Origin: Owenia fusiformis
Lineage: Eukaryota > Annelida > Polychaeta > Sabellida > Oweniidae
Direction: 5' to 3'
DNA: 64,000 nucleotides
Assembly: GCA_903813345.2 (NCBI GenBank)
Contig: CAIIXF020000007.1
Location: 7,691,730 to 7,755,729, forward strand
The notes under the pieces were generated by a model. It was not told the origin of the DNA. It was given only the letters and a program-made list of their open reading frames with translations, and did no database searches. Position 1 is the first letter of the stretch. Each line of letters starts with the position of its first letter. A program made the position numbers and the translations under genes. This document shows, piece after piece, positions 46,593-57,122 of the stretch.

Positions 46593-48105
46593 AAATATTT
46601 TCCTTACACAGGCCACCATCACTCCTCCACACTTCCTTATATATGACTGTGTCTGCAAAACTGTCTAGATGTGTGTACTATGTTATGTGTTTGCTATTGA
46701 TTTGATGTGATGTGTTCTGTGAACCAGTCCATTGAACCAAATGTATATTTGAGGATTTTTTGATGGGAGGTTTAGGATACAGAGTATATCCCTTGGAAAA
46801 TACAATATATCTACCCTCGGTTCCTCAAGTAGATTGTATTTTCCTTCAGCATTAAATAACTGATTTATCCTGTACTAAGTAGATTATGTGGATCAATTAA
46901 GACTTTAATATTATGGAACACTAGTGTAATAATTACAATCAAAACATGAATATTTTATCTCAATTTTAAATTTTTAATATTTATTGTTTTTTAAAACTCT
47001 AAAATTTAACAGTGTATATGAAATTAATATCTATCCAATAGATTTACCTGTACTAAGTAGATGAGGGTTAATTATACTGTATGTATAAATGCACTGACCG
47101 AAATTTCCAAGGATTGATGAGGGGAGATAAATGGGAGATATTTATTAATATAGATGGATATCAATTATATTACCATATATTATTAACGTTTAACACTACT
47201 AAGTATTGGATAAATATATTTATTCAGTATAAAGGGATATACTATGAATGGATGGTATCCAAATATTACATGGGGTACATGTAGGTTGGGAAAACATATT
47301 ATCTTTGGGGTATTTAGTAAATAAACATTTCAAACTTGAGTGATGGGGAAGAGGGGAGGGGTTGAACTATAATGTAACTCATTTTGTAAAAATGAAATAA
47401 ATTGAGGATAAGTAATGGAATTATGAGATGACCCCTTCAGAACATTTGATAGAATTAACATGCAATATCCATTATATGGTGGAGGGGGTGTACAAAATAA
47501 CCTCCACAAATGTTCATGTTTGGGCAACATCCCTAAGTGATCAATATTGTTGCATGTTACATATTTTAAATCTTTATCATTTTAGAATTGTATTTTTGTA
47601 TAAGCATGGTATTTATTATACACATATTTCTGAGTGCAATTACTATTTCAAGATTTTATGCATGATTCAACACCATATTAATAATGTACATGAAATAAAA
47701 AAAATTGATCTAGTAAAGGATCACAAGTATACTAATTTGGTTGTGAGTTACATCTAAGAAGATCTCATGTTTTAAAATATGATGTGAAAGTGTTGATTTT
47801 GCAAGACATATATGCAATCAATAGATAAAGAATGAAAACAATAATTTCATTTCATTTAGTGGTTGTAGGTTGACATTTCAGTTTTCAGTAGAAGCAACAG
47901 AAATGTCAGTCCAAGTCGATAGGCTACTTTTATTAGGGCCTTATAATGTGTGAGTTTTGAGTGGTTCCTATATAGCTTTTATAGCCATCTTGAGTGCTAT
48001 TGTTTGCTAAAAGAAACTTATTGTCTTTTATTTAAAACACAATCACAATACACTTGAGATGAACTGGTTACCTGGTGCAAAATATTTAAACCGACAGTCA
48101 ATCAG

Positions 48106-48920
48106 TGTTAAACTATCTTGTTAAAGGTACAGTCTATGTTAAACTATCTTGTTAAAGGGACAGTCTATGTTAAACTATCTTGTTAAAGGGACAGTCTATG
48201 TTAAACTATCTTGTTAAAGGGATAGTCTATGTTAAACTTTCTTGTTAAAGGGACAGTCTATGTTAAACTATCTTGTTAAGGGACAGTCTATGTTAAACTA
48301 TCTTGTTAAGGGACAGTCTATGTTAAACTATCTTGTTAAGGGACAGTCTATGTTAAACTATCTTGTTAAGGGACAGTCTATGTTAAACTATCTTGTTAAA
48401 GGTACAGTCTATGTTAAACCATCTTGTTAAAGGGATAGTCTATGTTAAACTATCTTGTTAAAGGGACAGTCTATGTTAAACTATCTTGTTAAGGGACAGT
48501 CTATGTTAAACTATCTTGTTAAGGGACAGTCTGTGTTAACTATCTTGTTAAAGGGACAGTCTATGTTAAACTATCTTGTTAAAGGGACAGTCTATGTTAA
48601 ACTATCTTGTTAAGGGACAGTCTATGTTAAACTATCTTGTTAAGGGACAGTCTATGTCAAACTATCTTGTTTAAGCGACAGTCCATTTTTAAAAAAGGAC
48701 ACAATCTATGTTAAACTTTCTTGTTAAAGGGACAGTCTGCTTAACAAGGGATGGTCTATGTTAAACTATTATTAAAGGGACAGCATATGTTTAATAAGAG
48801 ATAGTCTATGTTAAACTATCTCATTAGATAGTGAGTCTAGGTTAATGAGGGACAGTCTATGTTAAACTATTATGTTAAAGGGACAGACTATATTTAACTT
48901 AAAAGGACAGTCCATGTGTA
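48106..48920. repeat. 30/31-bp minisatellite
   Basis: Unit GTTAAACTATCTTGTTAAAG plus GGACAGTCTAT, about 20 good copies to 48700, then decayed ones to about 48920. Units with AAAGGG (31 bp) and AAGGG (30 bp) alternate in blocks, so the array has grown in segments. Confidence 0.95.
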
Positions 48921-50075
48921 TTAAACATAATTACATTCCCAGTGTGTTGGTAACTAAGTCTTTAGTGAGTGTTTGAGTGAGTAACAACTGTAACTACAGC
49001 AATGTAAATAAAAAGTAGGATTTGCTGAAATTATTTTTGTATTTTAGTCACATGTAATGCTTAAAATGCAAAACAAAATAGAGAGAAACTCTGTACCTGT
49101 AATGTAATTCTGTAATGATTTGTTTTATGTAAGACTTGTATAGCATTGTTTGTTTCTTTATACATATGTACTTTGTTTCCTTTAACAGACAGGAAACCAT
49201 AGTGACATTTAAGGGATGATAATGATCTGTAATGGCATAAATATGAAAGTATCAATAAGCAAGAACAACGACTCTGTGGAATAAAAGGAGATACAAGAAC
49301 AAAAGAAAATAGAGAGAACAAAAAGCCATAAAACAGACATCTTCCTTATATAAGGAATCAATAGCACTTATGATATAAAGTCGAAGTGCATTAATGCGAA
49401 TATGGCAGGGGCAGGGTCATATATGTCATTTTACATGAAACTAATTTCATATAATTGATAGTAGATAAGGAGATTATAATATACATGTAACTTCAAGTTT
49501 TGATTAAGATTTAATTAAGAGGGGGTTCAAGCCATATATAAAAGGTCCCCGGAAAAGGTCACAGTTGCTTGAAGCGAGACTACATGTATGGCCTCCGCAA
49601 TATTTGAAATGTATCAGTTATTATTTATTTTGATGTTTGAGCAGATTAATGTTTTAGTCTTATAAAACTGACCTTACAATTTTAGTTAAATATCTCAATT
49701 TGATATGATTTTACACATACAACGATGTGTTAATTTTGGAAGAATTTTATGATTTACACTGTATATAATATTGTGTGTTGTGAGATAATGGAGCATGAAT
49801 CTGTACTTTCTGACAGTAAAAGCTGTAAATAATAAAGTTGATAGAAAATTATGAATGAATTTGTTACTTTTTATATATATCTCTACTTTCCTCTAAGGAC
49901 TTTTGTAAAGTTCATTCTTTCCTCTTGTAAGTTAAATGTCACATATCCCCCTCATCAGGCAAAACTAATGTTATTGTTATTCTTATAACATACAAATACA
50001 GGGTGGTCCAAAAAATGGGACACTCATATTTCAAAAATAAATATTGATTTCTTTTAATGAAAACATGTCATGTTA

Positions 50076-50493
50076 TATACCAGTGGACAGGGCATTTACT
50101 CATCTTTAATTTGGTATATCATAAGTTCAAATTTATTATAATGTCTGTCAACTAATAGAATTGGTGTCCCATAAATCCTTACATCTATCCAGTCCCTTAA
50201 GGACATAATTATTAAAAAGTGAAATTCATTGTCTCAACAGCATATCAATGATGCTATTTACTAATTGACCAGTTAAGGCCAAACTTGAGGACTACAATTG
50301 ATCAAAATGGTGAACATATTGAATGTCTGTTTATGTAAATAAAGTTGACAATAAAACTTGAGTTTTGCAAGGCGAAAACCCATTTTGAAACTAAAATGAC
50401 ATTTATATTATGGACGCTGACTGACGGACATTGTAATTTTGAGCTAATGATATACCAAATTAAAGATGAGTAAATTCCCTATCCACTGGTATA
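50076..50493. repeat. Hairpin element with 45-base arms inside the outer element
   Basis: ACTCATCTTTAATTTGGTAT near 50098 pairs with ATACCAAATTAAAGATGAGT near 50450; ends TATACCAGTGG and CCACTGGTATA match. Confidence 0.85.
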
Positions 50494-51564
50494 CAGGGTG
50501 TCCGGAAAGTAAAGATACAAATGCTCTTATTTCAAGAGATTTACCTGTTATGAGATGAAATTGCTCCAGAATGTGGAATGACATTATAACAATATATCCT
50601 GCAACTGTCATAACTTTAAGTTTCAAAATGAAGAAGTTATGGTTGTTATGGTAACGGGAGTCGGGGTAAGTGGAGCAACGTCAAAACCGTGTTCTACAAA
50701 TCTGTTTCCTGCTCATATGATCTTGGCACTCCACCATCTATTCCTATATTATATCAAATTATGTACCACAACAGCATAGGGATAAGTAATGTAACTTTAT
50801 TTGATCATTTCATATTACTAGTTTCATTGAATATCCATTATTTTCCCCATTATCGATACATTATTGGTGCATCTTGACCGGCGATTCAAAGACCTGATAA
50901 AACCGCTGCTGTCCATCTCTCAGATTGCTGATAACATTGTCTTCCAGCAGAGTCTCATTTGTATGTTGAACTTTTTACAAATATTGCTTTCAAATGGTCA
51001 TTAAGGTAGAAGTCTAAAGAGGCTTTATCAGGTTAATATGGAGGATTGATAGAAAGGTTTAATGTCAAGACACTCCATTGTAAGATTTGTTTTTTTTGCT
51101 TTGTGAATTGGTGCATTGTGGAGATGCAATATTGACTTTCCTACTAATGGCCAAGGACCATTCTTCTAGGCACATGTATAATATTTCTTTCATTATACTG
51201 GTTAGTGACATAACATAGTTCTGATATGTAGCAATGACATCATTATATAAAAGAAAACACTATGGCAGCAATAATACATTGATGAACAAAACAAAACATA
51301 TATAGAAAATACAACAAAAAACACTGTTCCAAATGGTTGTCTTTAAGCAATTTTTCACTTTTTAGCGTTGTTCTGGAACTGCTCCACATACCTCTCACAT
51401 CCGTAACCATAACAACCGTAACTTGAATACATTTAGACTATATGTAATGAAAGTTGGTAGACATATTGTAATATTGTTCCTCTACAATCTATAGCAATTT
51501 CATTTCAAATATTCAAAATATCTTAAAATAAGAGTATTTGTATCTTTACTTTCCGGACACCCTG
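50494..51564 (-). mobile_element. Mariner-like transposon, inner copy
   Basis: Ends CAGGGTGTCCGGAAAGTAAA and TTTACTTTCCGGACACCCTG are exact complements, flanked by TA (50492-50493 and 51565-51566). 1071 bp. Contains a decayed transposase on the minus strand. Confidence 0.9.
50840..51175 (-). pseudogene. Decayed mariner-family transposase fragment
   Basis: Minus-strand reading, with several stops, contains ILHLHNAPIHKAKKT, which matches the second catalytic Asp region of mariner transposases (LHxDNAPxHxAKxT); the catalytic Asp is now His. Downstream lie a PFYQSS block (for PPYSPDL), LFRLLP, and FIRSLNRRSRCTN, like the mariner C-terminal F-x-x-W-x-x-R-x-x-x-C-I part. Not functional. Confidence 0.65.
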
Positions 51565-52454
51565 TATAATATGACATGTTTTCATCAGGAAAATCAATAT
51601 TTAATTTTGAAATATGAGTGTCCCATTTTTTGGACCACCCTGTACTTTGGGGGGAGGGGGGTTATTGAGATAATGTGTGAGAAGAACCACCTACCCCCCC
51701 AATGGACCCTAATCATGTGATATACACACTGCCAACTGTCTTGTTCAGAATATCATCTGCAGCAGCACTTGAGTGAATCAATCTTAATACATTTTTCTCT
51801 CATCCAAACAAATGTCATAGCTAGGGACAAAGTCAACAGAAAGATGGCAGTAGTAGCCTATCTATATTCAAAAAAATGCCATGATGTTTCTGAGTAATTA
51901 TATGCCCAGTCAATTTCAGACATACCCAATGCCATCCACAGTTTCGACATACAATCAATTCTATCCCTCTAGTACATGAAGCACAACCAACTATAAACCT
52001 TTTATGATTCAAGCACAATCAAATCTATCCAAACACATAAAGCACAATCACGATCACTCTCGATATACAAGTAACAAAATCAACCCTATCCATTTCAATT
52101 TCATTTATCAATAAAAACAATAGACACTTACTATAGTACAGTAGACTATCCCACCCAACCATCAAGCACAATGAATCAACCCCTTGAACAAACTTACATT
52201 TTTTATCTCATTTTCTCCATGGGCTTTCATATTCAATATCAATATTGCAATCAATTTCATCTCTAGTATCGTACATCAAGTGCAATCTATGTGAAAACAT
52301 ATTTACTTGAATACATAACACATAATGATATAAACAAAACAATGTAAAGTTGCAATCCTGCAAGAGTCTCCCGGGAATTTGTCAACCCCGGGAATCACAG
52401 AACGAAAATGAAGTAGAAAATGATCAGTCCCTGTTGAAGTTGCTACTCGTTAGG

Positions 52455-52550
52455 ATGTCTTCTGTTGGACGACCGCGGAAAAATGCTAGCAAACGTTCTT
52501 CGAGTCCTGCAACCAGTTCTCTGATTAAAACGAAGAAACGAGCAGTGACT
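52455..52550 (+). CDS. INO80C: INO80C exon 1
   Basis: ATG at 52455, 32 codons (MSSVGRPRKNASKRSSSPAT and following), phase 0, donor GTAAGT. The frame is open upstream to about 52350 but has no earlier ATG. Confidence 0.75.
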
Positions 52551-55500
52551 GTAAGTGTTTATCGTATAGAAAATTAGCACAATAGGTTAAATCTTCAAAT
52601 AATGTTGAACAGCATTACGAATATTTCAATTGTTTTTTAAAAATTTGAAGTGGTGGGTGATAATAGGCTACACTCTGTTAAGCATGATAAAAGGCAAGAA
52701 GTTTAGTTAGAAATAAAAGAGTTATCTCATGAATGGGACCCTTACATAGCTCCTAAAAGGTAGAAGACACTAAATGATGTAACACTATAAGCTGAATTTT
52801 GTCCACATAGAGCATGTGCACAATACTAAAGACATGTAAAATTGAACTGTCAAAAGAACTGAAATGTACTTACCAGCTCGCCTCTTCCGGAAGTTATGAT
52901 ACGTTATGGTGAAACTACGGTAATTAATTTTAAAATATTGAAAAAATCACAAAATACAAGTTCTGAGGTATATATCGCCATTTTTAAGCGAATTAGCCCA
53001 TACTATGACTATATATTCGCACCCCCATATACAGATATATATAAACTTCATCTTCACAATAAATTGAGATTCTTTCAAATTTCCATTTTTTGAGATAAGT
53101 GCCATTTTCTTACAATTCAAGCCGTAAAAATAGTTGGAAAGTGCTTCCCAGTTGAGGTTAATGGCTTTTATACTTACATTAATGTATGGAGCACTTAAAA
53201 TGTACTTAGAATCGTATAAATAGCTCTATTCTGTGAGATTTATTTTTGTTTTTATTTTTACATTTTTCTCACCTCATAATTGAAGAGCTCCGCTGTTGAT
53301 TTACATTCAGTTACACGTATTTCCTTGAAAATTCGCCATGATTGGAACAAATGATGGTTGGTTTATGTTATATTCATTTAGTTTGTATTTGAATCTAGCT
53401 ACTTAAACACAAAACATGTCTTCATGTTATGCTAAAGAGCAAAGATCGCGAATTCTAGGTGAAGCCAATTATTTTGCACAAGTCATATCCTGATTGCATC
53501 ATAGTTACTTTGTACTAGTCACATCCTGATTGCATCAGCCAATTCACGTGATTTACAGTTTACACATGGTTTCAATATACATGTTATACTACTTCCGGGT
53601 AGGGTAGTGTTTTTTATACTTTAAAAACGAAGCCATTTCGATCAGTTTTTATAATCCTTGGTAGAACTGAGAGGTATTACAATACATATTTAAATTAATA
53701 CACATGAGTGTATTTGATGAACTCTCAAAAAATAAAACCCACAATAATATCTTTTTTATTCACAATTTCATGTCATTGTTTCTAACAAGTCGCCTCTTTC
53801 TCTCTTTTCTTTATTTTTGTCAACAGTCAAAATCGGAATTTAAAACTTGGTTTCTTTACAAGCTCTGCTTCTGTAAATACTAAATAACATGAAAAATGTT
53901 AAATCTTACATCCTACACTTATTTGATATGAAAGAGGCGATCATTGATATCATTTTTGTGCTGTTAAGTGTGGATCTTTTAATTTTTTAGTCAAACTTGA
54001 TCGCTGATCTCTGTCGATGTGACGTCACGCATTAAGTATGCACGCATGGGCAGTACAATACATAAGGCAATATGGCGTCTTAGGCCTATACATGAGCCAG
54101 AATGGAGGTCTGCAAGTTGAAATGAATATGTTTGTTTATGCATCAATCGATCACACATATAATCCAGCCAATCTTTCAAATCATATACTTAACATTGTAA
54201 TGGATTTATTTATTTTGTGAGCTAACGTTCCCTTTAATTTTCATTGGTGAAGCAATGATTTTACCTAAAATGAGTCCCTGTCTTTGCATAGTGATATTTA
54301 AAAATCGAGAAGCAAAACCTATGTTGAATATACTGTGTATTGATGAAGTTTATATATAGCCTAGGGGAACTCAAAAATATTGTTATTATATCGGCAAATT
54401 CGCTCGAAAATGGTTGTACACCCTAGAAATTGAATGTTGTTGATTTTTTCAATATTTTAAAATTAATTACCGTAGTTACACCATAACGTATCATAACTTC
54501 CAGTAGAGGCGAGCTGGTGAGTAATTTCTATTATTTTGACAGTTCAATTTTACATGTCTTTAGTATTGTGCACATTCTCTATGTGGACAAAATTCAGCTT
54601 ATAGTGTCACACCATTTAGTGTCTTCTACCTTTTAGGAGCCATGTAAGGGTCCCATTCATGAGATAACTCTTTTATTTCTAACTAAACTTCTTGCCTTTT
54701 ATCATGCTTAACAGAGTGTAACTACATTTTCTGTAAGTATCCATAATTCCATATCCGGCCCCACAACCTGAGAGCCAGACAGAGGGGGAGAAACACCAGG
54801 GTTCAAAGATGACATACGCTTATAATGTAAATCTGTATTGAGATGACATCGTCGCTGATTGGTCAAAAGTGGACAAACAAATGACGTCATTGTGAAAGAA
54901 ATGATGGTCCCCCAGGGATAATGGTCCTATTTCTTAACGGCCCTTACTGGCCCTGATTGTGTATAAGATAATGAGAGAAAGAATAGTATTTAGGTCACCA
55001 TATAAATCAATGGAGAGTAGGACCATAATTTGATAGGACCTCTTACCCTTTTACAGTCATCAATGGCGGTTTTAAAATTTTCGAAATACGCTTCGAATAA
55101 TATTATGTTTATTTCTGGCGTGTTAACCAATATCATGGCTTCTCATTTCACATCAAGATAAAGAAAGGTGTACGGAATATGCCTATATCAATTAAAACAT
55201 CCCATCGAAGTGTAGTACATGTATTTGATAACTACCTGATGAAAATTCGAACGAACGAAGGTGGTACGCAAGAGAGGTAACTATGTCTGTCATCTTTAAA
55301 CTCTGGGGCTTTCCCTCCTCTTAGAGCCAGACAAGCTGTCAGAATATTATCTCATAATATAACTGACCCGATTACTGAAGAATATCATCTTTAGGCAGAA
55401 TCTGGAAAACCAGAAAGAAAGCCTACATGTTTCAACATCTTAGCAGCTAGACTCAGACTGCAAAACTGTCCAACCAAACCAACCAACTATGCCAAACACA

Positions 55501-57122
55501 GCTACTACCAAGCAGATGCAGAGACCTTTTTACCAGCTGATATCATCGTGTATGCCGAGGAGCGGAAGAGAGCAATGACAGTTTTTCAGTTTAAACCCCA
55601 TATTCAATCCCACCTTGTAAATAACCTCATGCACTTATCTGTCTTCATTTGATTTGCAGCCTTTGTACAGCAGACGAGAGCAATGACAGATTTTCAGCAT
55701 AACGCCTATATTCAATCCCTCCCAGTAAATAACCTCATGTCTTATCTGTCTTCCTTCGATTTGCAGCCTTGTACAGCAGAAGAAAGCAATGACAGTTTTT
55801 CAGTTGGTGATGAAAGGTCTGCTGCAGCAAGTCCTGCCATTGAGGCAAACACTGACAAGATACCTGTCTTCAAAGATCCTAACTTTGTTGTAAGTCTTTT
55901 TAGAGGATAAATTAAAAACATATAGATATACAGGGTCAATGGTACATATCAAACCACTGAATGTATCACAAAAAAAATTTACTTTGAATCCCAAGTTTGA
56001 ATGAAAAGCATTTTAAATCAGCATTCATTTTGAAATTAGGATTATAAACTTTTTCTAAAAAATCTCTTCCAACATTTTACACTATGTACCATCATTCATA
56101 TATATTTTTACAGCACTCCAGGAAGGGTACAGCTAGCAGTGGTAACAAGAGGGCTAGAGTGTGGAAGAATCTCAAACAGATCGTAGCAGCTGATAGGGCT
56201 CTACCTTGGGGCACAGATGACCCAACATGTATGTAGGCATTGTATGTATTGGATACAGAACAAAGTTAAATGTGAACACTTTTTTGATTTGAGACACATG
56301 TAATGTGAACCCTTCTAATGTGAACACCTTGGATGTGAACACCTCTTATGAGAACACCTTCAATGTGAACACTTTTGTTATGTATACCTCTAATAACACG
56401 CGAAATGTGATATTTTGATAAATTAGTTTTATGCTTACTAAAATCCTTTAATTTTGACTTAATTATTGAATGCTAAATGTTTTAAAGATGGAACTGTAGT
56501 CAGATACATTGATTTATTGCAAATTCTGAATGAAGCATTTCTTTACCAAATGATGTTGAATTTAAAAAGATGTCAGATCATGTCGTTCATTCTTTGTTTA
56601 AACCTAGAATCCAAGATGTAGAGGTGACCACATTGCAAGCAATTTAAAACAAACATTTAATGAATGATAAAATACAGATAAATAATCATCAATTTTTCAT
56701 CATCAAGATGGGCCATAAAGTTGCTCTCTATCTTTGATTCTACCATTGAGCAAATAGAATGTTTATGTTTTTCATGTATACCATTATGGCAGGGACGAAT
56801 ATCCCTTGACTTATTGACTTACTTTTCCCCTTCCTTAAGTTCATACAATAGGCTATTATTAATAGTTAATTAATTCATTAATTAATTAATTACAGCAATT
56901 TTCCTTGTGAGAATGTGACATTCTTTATAGGAAACCTTTATATTGGTGTATGTATCATGTAATTGGTACTTTATCCCAGTATGTGTTGTATAGTCTTAAA
57001 GGAAATAATCTTTGGAACATTTTAATCCTAAACTTCTGTCTTTTTTAATTTCAGACTATTCTATTGAAGCTCCACCTTCTTTCAAACCTGCCAAAAAGTA
57101 TTCAGATCTCACAGGCCTAGAG
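52455..57122 (+). CDS. INO80C: INO80 complex subunit C (Ies6 homologue), 3' end not found in window
   Basis: Nuclear subunit of the INO80 nucleosome-remodelling complex; the family (yeast Ies6) works with the ARP5 module. Exons seen: 52455-52550, 55395-55616 (uncertain), 55767-55889, 56114-56228 and 57055-57122, all phase-compatible. Key matches to human INO80C: VFKDPNFV, VWKNLKQIVAADRALPW, then SIEAPPSFKPAKKYSDLTGL. The human protein continues with a YL1 C-terminal domain; that part was not found before 64000, so the last exon is probably outside the window. The N-terminus is basic and Ser-rich (GRPRKNASKRSSSP), as in human. Intron 1 holds a 2-kb foldback; exon 3 is preceded by a 107-bp tandem duplication that repeats its splice acceptor. 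Confidence 0.93.
52669..54720. mobile_element. 2-kb foldback element, INO80C intron 1
   Basis: Outer arms of about 280 bases, 52669-52950 and 54440-54720, are near-exact complements: CTACACTCTGTTAAGCATGA opposite TCATGCTTAACAGAGTGTA, and AATTAATTTTAAAATATTG opposite CAATATTTTAAAATTAATT. The 1.5-kb middle is AT-rich with no recognised gene. Confidence 0.9.
55395..55616 (+). CDS. INO80C: Probable INO80C exon 2 (no family match)
   Basis: Acceptor TCTTTAG, open in phase 0 as exon 1 requires. Encodes SGKPERKPTCFNILAARLRL and NYAKHSYYQADAETFLPADI. I know no counterpart in human INO80C. The 3' end is unsure: GTAAAT at 55617 and GTGTAT at 55548 both keep phase 0. The last part overlaps the 107-bp duplication, so the shorter form may be the true one. 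It may also be a cassette exon. Confidence 0.5.
55568..55800. repeat. About 107-bp tandem duplication around INO80C exon 3 acceptor
   Basis: The block GAGAGCAATGACAGTTTTTC recurs (with changes) at 55568, 55676 and 55782. Between the copies lies CAATCCC...GTAAATAACCTCATG and GATTTGCAGCC(T)TTGTACAGCAGA. Thus the acceptor TTTGCAG occurs twice, at 55660 and 55766. Use of the first would reach a stop within eight codons. Confidence 0.88.
55767..55889 (+). CDS. INO80C: INO80C exon 3 (start of conserved core)
   Basis: Acceptor GATTTGCAG, 41 codons, donor GTAAGT. Encodes an acidic Ser/Ala-rich stretch and then IPVFKDPNFV, a hallmark of the family. Confidence 0.92.
56114..56228 (+). CDS. INO80C: INO80C exon 4
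   Basis: Acceptor TTTTTACAG, donor GTATGT. Encodes HSRKGTASSGNKRARVWKNL and KQIVAADRALPWGTDDP. Confidence 0.94.
56268..56400. repeat. GTGAACACCTT minirepeat
   Basis: Six degenerate copies of AATGTGAACACCTT-like units, the complement of the GTGTTCAC blocks in the ACAGTAAAACCTG elements. In INO80C intron 4. Confidence 0.75.
57055..57122 (+). CDS. INO80C: INO80C exon 5
   Basis: Acceptor TAATTTCAG, donor GTATGT. Encodes YYSIEAPPSFKPAKKYSDLT, GLE; 23 codons counting the split Tyr. Confidence 0.94.

Larger units (their letters stand above)
45810..48100. other. ADAM10 3' UTR and flank
   Basis: No gene seen. Contains an AC-rich and A-rich run near 46440-46465 and a copy of the ACAGTAAAACCTG repeat (listed). 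Confidence 0.5.
49999..51642. mobile_element. Outer TA-flanked element with CAGGGTGGTCC ends, split by later insertions
   Basis: Ends CAGGGTGGTCCAAAAAATGG and CCATTTTTTGGACCACCCTG are exact complements flanked by TA. The arms pair for about 75 bases. The middle is filled by a hairpin element (50076-50493) and a mariner-like element (50494-51564). Confidence 0.88.

Noticed and set aside
48242-48430. Open frame with repeated MLNYLVKGQS
   Set aside because: Product of the 30-bp unit of a minisatellite; it shifts frame wherever 31-bp units occur.
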